DNA from: Clarireedia homoeocarpa
Taxonomy: Eukaryota; Ascomycota; Leotiomycetes; Helotiales; Rutstroemiaceae
Assembly: GCA_001465935.1 (NCBI GenBank)
Contig: LNKV01000015.1
Coordinates: 372,001 to 436,000 of the forward strand
DNA: 64,000 bases
Direction of reading: 5' to 3'
Part shown: piece after piece, positions 57,878-64,000 of the stretch
Position numbering within the stretch: position 1 is the stretch's first letter
How the letters are laid out: each line of letters begins with the position of its first letter
Program-made: the position numbers and the translations under genes
Notes under the pieces: model-generated
The model's database searches: none
What the model saw: the letters and a program-made list of their open reading frames with translations, nothing else
What the model was told of the DNA's origin: nothing

Positions 57878-60204
57878 TTATTTCTTGTCGCCTTCCTCCT
57901 CCCCCTCCTCCTCCTTTTTCTCTTCCATGGTAACTTCAGTTACCTTCTGACCCTTCTTCTCACCTTCTTTCATGATAATCTTATACCTCCCGCCCAAAAC
58001 CAAATCTTTCGCCACAATTTCTCTCGTTCTGCCCAAGCTTTCGATATCCGAGATACGCTGCAGGGTTTTCTGTAGATGATCATCGAAGCCTTCTTCGGAA
58101 CAAATACTGCGGAAGGCCTGTTGCATTGGGACTGAATCGGCACGCACCATAGCCTTCGATGTGATTGTGAAGAGGTTGACATGGTCATAATCCTGTATGA
58201 AATCTGCGCGGGTCATGATCTGTCGAGCTTTGTGGAGGGGAATCTCGGGGATATTGTGTGAGCCGTCATCTCCAAGGTACGAAGGCGTGTCTTTCTCTGC
58301 TGCAACAAGCGCTTGAGCAAGTACCATTGCCGCAGACTGGGTGAAGGCGTTAGCTCCGATATAGGTTTAAAAAAAAAAAACAATCAGTCACTTACAGCAT
58401 ATTTTTGTTGATCCATAACATCATCGTCCATTTCCATTCCTAAAATCCAGCATTGGTTGAGGAACCATCTTCTCTCCGTATCAATAATGCTGTTACATGT
58501 CTTAAGCATGTCAGGGGATTTGGCAACGCGGTTTAAGAATGTCAGACGTCCTCCAACCCGATTGTAAACCTCATTCAATATCTCCGAGTTTGCTGTTTCG
58601 CCAAAATACTTCTGACGATATCGTTGGAGTGCTGAAACAGCTTGAGCTCGGGGCAGGTCCTGAATGGTAGTGACTTCCATGCGGGTAGCCAAAAGCTTCA
58701 ATCTTTCATATACCCAGTAGTCATCGCTGTTAAAAATCATAGTAACAAGGTTGGCCGCGGCCCATTGCTCAGCGCGTTGCTGCAGCAGCTCAAGAAGGTC
58801 TCTTCCATCATCATCATCTCTTAGTAGATGTATAGCATTGATGATCATGATCTGACTTGCCATATTAGTATGCTATTAATAGCGCTTTAACCTTGCCCCC
58901 ACAAAGGTTGAGATTCTTACCAAAGGTCGTTTCCCAGAACTTCGCCGCTTCAATGCCACCTTTTCTAGCTTATTCATTGCACGCTCAATATCCAATAATG
59001 CCGTGCTATCTCTTGGGCCCCTTTCAGAGAAATAGGAGCCAATGTAGTCTTCGTTGAATTCGAAATTAAGAGCTTTTCCGAGACGCACTCGAAAAATCTC
59101 TGGATCTGCATGGGCTTCAAACATCGAGCACCCTTCCCCGTCGATCTTGTGCATGGCATCTAGTAGCATGCTAGACTTCCCTGTCCCCTTCTCTCCAATA
59201 AACAGATGATAGTGGCCATGATCAGTGCCGTTCACGATATCATCGATGTGCTGCTGCTCTGCGCGAAATATCCAATGCTCATCTTCACCCTCATTTTCAC
59301 CATGCTTTTTCGTCTTCGGCATTTGTTTCATAGAGCCAGCGAGTTCTAACACGGGGTCCCCCGGCTTGAACGCGATCTCCATTTTATGAAGGACAAGCCA
59401 TTTGTAGAATCTGTGGTAGCAGTACCCGCCAACTCCAAAGCCTATGCCAAGTACGAGAACAGATGCAAAGGCTGTGGCTCCTGCATCTATCATTTTTGTT
59501 GACCAGTCAGGTCCGTCGTCGATTGAAGATTTCCTTTTTCCATTTCGTTTCTCTTTGGTTGATTCATACTTAGAATCTTCTGTGCACCGAATGCGTGAGT
59601 ATTAGCCAACACAACAACCAATACAATCTGTCTATTGGAGAGAACGGAGGCCAATGACAACATCATTCAACTACATCAATAACCACAGCATCTCAAATAT
59701 TTTGGGATCAACGCTAGAGAGCAAATGCTGGGATGGCTTGGCTATGTAGTAGCAAGGTAAGTGGAGAGACTTAAGTCTTGTGACGAAAGTTCGCATTCTA
59801 TGAAATCAGATGGCTCGATTCAGGGCATCTCGCATAGAATAATTGATGCTTGGAATGCAACGTAGATTGCGGAATTGGAGCCAGAGTAAGCCGAGACACG
59901 CCGGAAGAGCGTCGTAGAAAGACCATCATCCGAATCGGGCGACGACCAGGAAGAGCAAGCAGTAGGAAACATCTGTGTATATAGGGAAACTTGAAGCGAA
60001 GGCGAACATACCTTCTTCATCATCAGCGTCATCCTTTTTTTCTTTTGCCTTAGAGGGGGTGGTGGAAAGGGGTTTTGATTGTGTAACGAATGAAAGTCCC
60101 GGCCAATGGCGCGTCGAAGCGCGAAAGCTTGCGGTTGTCGCCCCAGGTAATCGACACGAATACCTGTGCATGTATGGGTATCTGCAAAAGAGTGCAGGTC
60201 TCAT
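57878..60204 (-). CDS. Mitochondrial P-loop (AAA-type) ATPase with one membrane segment
   Basis: A fungal ATPase I cannot name more exactly. Exons on the minus strand are 60204-60012, 59579-58921, 58851-58396 and 58336-57878, giving 588 residues. The N-terminus is rich in Arg, Ser and Tyr without acids (MRPALFCRYPYMHRYSCRLP), like a mitochondrial presequence. An acidic linker precedes a membrane segment at about 98-118 (AFASVLVLGIGFGVGGYCYH). The Walker A motif is LFIGEKGTGKSSMLLD (about residue 193), and a Walker-B-like LIMIINAIHLLRDDDDGRD straddles exon 2/3. The C-terminus is Lys/Glu-rich. Branch points CTAAT and CTAAC support introns 2 and 3. Intron 1 is long (432 bp). Likely in the mitochondrial inner membrane, by inference from the presequence and the single helix. 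Confidence 0.82.
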
Positions 60205-62694
60205 CGTTGAACCACTTCCTACTTCCCGCGAATGTTGAAAGGATGCAAAGGGGAGGCCGAATGTCGTTTTCAAGTAATTTCTAGCCGGCGAGGTCGACCG
60301 GTGCCAATTCAAACGGTACAGTACACGGTTTCTCCTTTGGTTTGTGCTCGTTGGTTTATTTTGGATGGGGCGTGGTGTTTCGGCTTGGCGCTCTGCTCTG
60401 CACTCAAAAATGTACGGCTAGTGCTAATATTTCACGGAAAGGGGCGCAAACAATCCAATGTACTGTACAGTAAGTGAATGACAAATTAAGAGACAAAACG
60501 AATGAGTAAAAGACTGCGATTTCTAATGCTTATTGACCGTTTCAATTACACCCAAATTTGCTTCAAGGAATTTACATGAACGACAACCGGGAGAATAGTT
60601 CTAACCTTAGTTCTACATGTTGCCATTCCTGTAAGGTTACGGTGAGGCAAGCGCACCTGCTGCGTAATATTACTTCATGACTAGCTACTACCTACGAGCC
60701 CACGTCAGTGCCGTTGATTAACTTGAATGCACCTCTAAATCAGAAGTGAACAGGAGTGATCCAGCAACTAATGCAGGATCACAATAAGACGACGCCGTTG
60801 AGCTCTGCATTGCTGAAGTTCATGTTTAACACCAATCCTTCAAGGCCGCCCCACGACTTGACCCCTCGTCAGATTCGCGGGGGTTCATGCAGCTTGCAAA
60901 ATCAAGTGGGAAACGAGACAAGAAGACTGTCCCTGACCTATCAAAGAACAAATAGACGAAGAATGATGTCCGAATGTAAAGTTATTAGTGATTGGTGAAC
61001 TCTCTCCGGATCAAAAAGGCCTAATATCATGGACATCTTCGTCGGCGCCACGTGTCGAGGATCAGCTTGACGTCAAAGCCTCACCATACCCACGCATACC
61101 ATCTACCTTAGATCTGTCCCAGTCCCGTGGCATTCCGAGTATCCTACCAAACACAAGACTGTAGTGGTAACGATAACAGTTCTGTCAGCCCTCTGGCGGT
61201 ACTAATCGTTATTCCGCAAACACACACACGTACCAGGCCGATACGACGGTGCTGAAAACCATGTGGCATACAAGGATTTGTTCCAGTTAATTGGAACTCC
61301 AACATCATACATGGATAAAAGTGAACTGCAGAATTCGCAGCAAGATTACCATCCTACGCTCATGGCCCGACTTCGTGTGAGTCGGTGACGGTCCCGCATA
61401 TCTTGGGCTAGCATTTCCAACAACTGGAGGTCTTCTTGTAGGGAATGGTACTGACCCTTGGCCGATGGCGCATTACACAAAACAACCATTGAACTTTCCA
61501 ATATTCCCTACATAGCCGATCAAGGGGCTCTGTGTTACATTTAAGAATTGCCGAGCTGCTCCTTGCATGCTCTTGCATGCTCTTGCATGAAGCCTTATGC
61601 AAACCATCTACATAAAACTGCGTAGAATCCTACCACCGTGACACTTGAATATTCAAAAGCCAAAACTGACAGAACTACACTTGAGCTTCAAAGTGTGATT
61701 GCTCTCTATGGGCACATTGCAACCTCTTATCGTATATTCATTCAACGTCTATCAGTGAAAGCTGAAGGCAGTTTTAGTCGGGCTGTTGGCTCGATGCAGG
61801 CAACCCCACCATGATCAAATGGAGATCGTAATGGGTGCCGACCCCTGCAATCTTTTCAAGTGCTCTTGAGAAGCCGATACTGTCAGTAAACCTCCAGAAC
61901 ATCAAATAGGACAGTTCAAGGCCTCAGTTTCGCTGTTTGATTTATGTTAGCTATCTCTCTCTGAACAGGAGACTCCGAGAGACGTGACACATATATAGAC
62001 ACATCTCTCCTGTACTAATTGTTCAATTTCACAGCCCATATGGGTGATGCCGTGCAAGTGAAGTCCTCTTGTATTGTTCTATTCTCTATTACTGCATAAC
62101 TATCCCACCAGGTATTCCAAAATACGCCGAAGTTGCGTCCTATTTACTCTCCTTAACTTTGGGACGAAAGTCTGTTTAATCCTCAGCCTATGAATCATGT
62201 ATGCTAGATCTCCAGTAGTTCAGCGCTCAAGAAAAGCTTAAAGCTCGGCGTGTAGCCATGATTGTATTCTGTATTTGGCTCACTGAAGGCTGCTTCTACT
62301 TGGTTATGTAAGAGTGTGGTAAGTGTGTGTGTACTGAGCATGGTTCCGAGGAGATTCACAGTTGTTGATCCCCATCCCAAGGACTTTGATTTCCTGCTAG
62401 GTAGTCCTACTTTCTTGTGAATATTTCTGCTAGATGCAGCTAGCAAGGGTGAAGAGAATTCAAGATATCGGGCAAACTTGAACTGTCTAATTGGCCGTTG
62501 AGTGAATTCTCGTCGTCGCCTTTAATAGCAAGCGATTCAGCTCTTTTTTCCTTTACCCAACTCAACCATCTACAAACACAAAAATCGGCTTTCTTAGACT
62601 TTACACAGCTTCTGGAGTGACACGTAACCTCTGGCTGCCGCTGCCATTGATAAAGTGACACATAATCTCTGGCTTGTCGCTGCTATTGATAAAA
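60205..62694. other. 2.5-kb intergenic region
   Basis: No gene is supported on either strand. It includes a short TGCATGCTCT repeat (about 61562-61590) and a 38-bp duplication next to the following start codon. Confidence 0.5.
62616..62692. repeat. 38-bp tandem duplication just upstream of a start codon
   Basis: AGTGACACGTAACCTCTGGC at 62616 recurs at 62654 as AGTGACACATAATCTCTGGC. Differences are mostly G-to-A and C-to-T. The second copy ends two bases before the ATG at 62695. Confidence 0.85.
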
Positions 62695-64000
62695 ATGGTT
62701 TCTGAAAGATCAGGTACGTAGCACTCTGCAACAAAAGCTGTTAGATGATCCTTACGTCTGCGAACTTTCCACTAATTTGCCTTTGCACAAAGGGCACCGA
62801 CTACCTACATTGAGCGAAACTCACGAATGGTGGAAATACAACCCAAAAGGCAGAGAGCTTAATGAGTTCTTTGTAACCCTAGAAAAGCACCTTGAGTCAT
62901 ACAGACCATTAAACTTCAGAACCCACCCGAAACCTCACCATGGAACCTTGAATGCTGACGATTCCGACAAAAAGAAGCTAAATCTTGCCATTGACCCGTG
63001 CAACAGCAGTTACTTCGACATCGACTTACAGAGTGTGGTTTTTGACGATAGTAGTAGAGTCGGACCTGGGCCACCTGGCCAACATCTTAATTTACAGGTA
63101 ACACACGACATGTGCTTCAACAAAACTTTCCGGAAACGTCTCCTCGAGGTGAAATTTGATCATGCGTTGACCTCAATGGACTATCTTCAAAATTTGGAGT
63201 GCAGAAGGAAAAGTTGCCTGCGCGATGCGAAAGAACGGTTGAGAAACTATCAAATGAATTGCAACAATTTTTCACATACTGATGCGGATGCAACAACATG
63301 GGCAGAAAATATCCGAATCATGGACATGGCAGCAGAAACACTCTACGTGGATGTTTTCCTTGGACTTAGATTCTGGGTATGTTGCTCCTTGTGGCTCTTT
63401 AGTTGATAAGATAGCTGCTTATGATATTGCAGACCATGCTGAACGAACTTATCAAACCGTTTAATAAGCCTAATATTTTCGTCATGTTAAACACTCTCTT
63501 TCCCACGAAATGTCTAGAGAAACCTCACAAGCATGTTACCTCATCAACAATGCAATATTACCGCAGCGTTTTTTACTATTTCACATTAGCTGTCGAGCAA
63601 AAGGGAGGCTCGGTAACGAAATTATTTTTGGAGAAGTATGAAAAAAATCACAGACATGGCTGGGAAAGCATTAGAGAGACACTAGAAGATTACTTTGAAC
63701 TGTCATATCTAATGATAGATCAATCTTATGCCATTCCGTGTAGAACGGCCGGGGCCTCAGCTATTGCACCTCGTCCACTACTTCCTTCCCATTACGCCAA
63801 GGAGTTGATTAACCCGGGTATTTCGTCTCCCTTCTCGACACCTGACAATAAAGTTTGGGTACTATACAAGTACCAAAACTTGGCCAACCTGGCGGCCACG
63901 CCATACCACCCCCCCTACAGTCGTCAGCTTTTGCCCTCGGCGGCGTTTTTACAGCTACCGGATCTCGAAGACTTGATCAATCTACAAACTCTTTCCGGGG
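62695..64000 (+). CDS. Unrecognised protein, 3' end outside window
   Basis: Not recognised. Exon 1 is only 19 nt (62695-62713, GTACGT donor), exon 2 is 62793-63376 (GTATGT donor) and exon 3 starts at 63433 and stays open to the window end, giving about 390 visible residues. The start is MVSERSGHRLPTLSETHEWW. Exon 2 encodes a charged, mostly helical region (HEWWKYNPKGRELNEFFVTL, LQNLECRRKSCLRDAKERL) and exon 3 continues with TMLNELIKPFNKPNIFVMLN and FYYFTLAVEQKGGSVTKLFL. There is no signal peptide or obvious catalytic motif. Three consistent splice junctions and a long open frame make it a real gene. It shows no clear match to the family at 39-57 kb. Confidence 0.65.

Noticed and set aside
1..64000. 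CRISPR arrays or bacterial operons
   Set aside because: The window is eukaryotic; repeats found are head-to-tail minisatellites without spacers.

Overview
This window is nuclear DNA of a filamentous ascomycete. Most genes carry short introns (about 50-100 bp) with fungal GTATGT/GTAAGT-like donors and CTAAC/CTAAT-like branch points, intergenic spaces are small in the gene-dense part, and the gene set is fungal (class-IV chitin synthase activator with Sel1 repeats and a CaaX box, UGGT, Hop2, Chl1). A leotiomycete (Helotiales) origin is my inference from gene style only. Intron-exon structures were worked out by hand from reading frames, splice consensus and family conservation.

Region 1 (1-38.6 kb) is a conserved housekeeping block. 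In order: a Cdc7/Hsk1 kinase (minus, cut by the left edge) divergent from condensin subunit Cnd1; a Chs4/Skt5-type chitin synthase activator; Hop2; a long microsatellite-rich spacer; a two-finger CCCH protein with a 13-nt microexon; proteasome subunit Rpn12; the Fe-S helicase Chl1; a DUF1917 protein (minus); the Dph7-type WD protein of diphthamide synthesis; an alpha-COP gene (minus) that ends early, without its C-terminal epsilon-COP-binding domain; and UGGT ending in KDEL, divergent from alpha-COP. DNA-replication and chromosome genes (cdc7, cnd1, chl1) share paired ACGCG-core motifs in their promoters.

Region 2 (about 39-57.5 kb) is an AT-rich, gene-poor accessory block. It holds at least five relatives of one unnamed family: 39.5, 43.5, 49.6-50.7, 51.8-54.0 and 55.5-57.5 kb, plus a frameshifted fragment at 47.9-48.3 kb. 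Members share an 80-90 residue core (NPEP.KF-like motif, then W-N-N/D....I..LN.WR) and, in four of them, a SANT/Myb-like helix set (W...E...L.......DW..IA..YN). One copy is clearly a pseudogene and one shows a reading-frame problem. Short tandem repeats and a GC-rich island with group-I-intron-like pairings (about 47.05-47.2 kb) lie between them. This family cluster is my best candidate for an undescribed system.

Region 3 (57.9-64 kb) returns to ordinary genes: a mitochondrial-type P-loop ATPase (minus), a 2.5-kb spacer, and an unrecognised gene running off the right edge.
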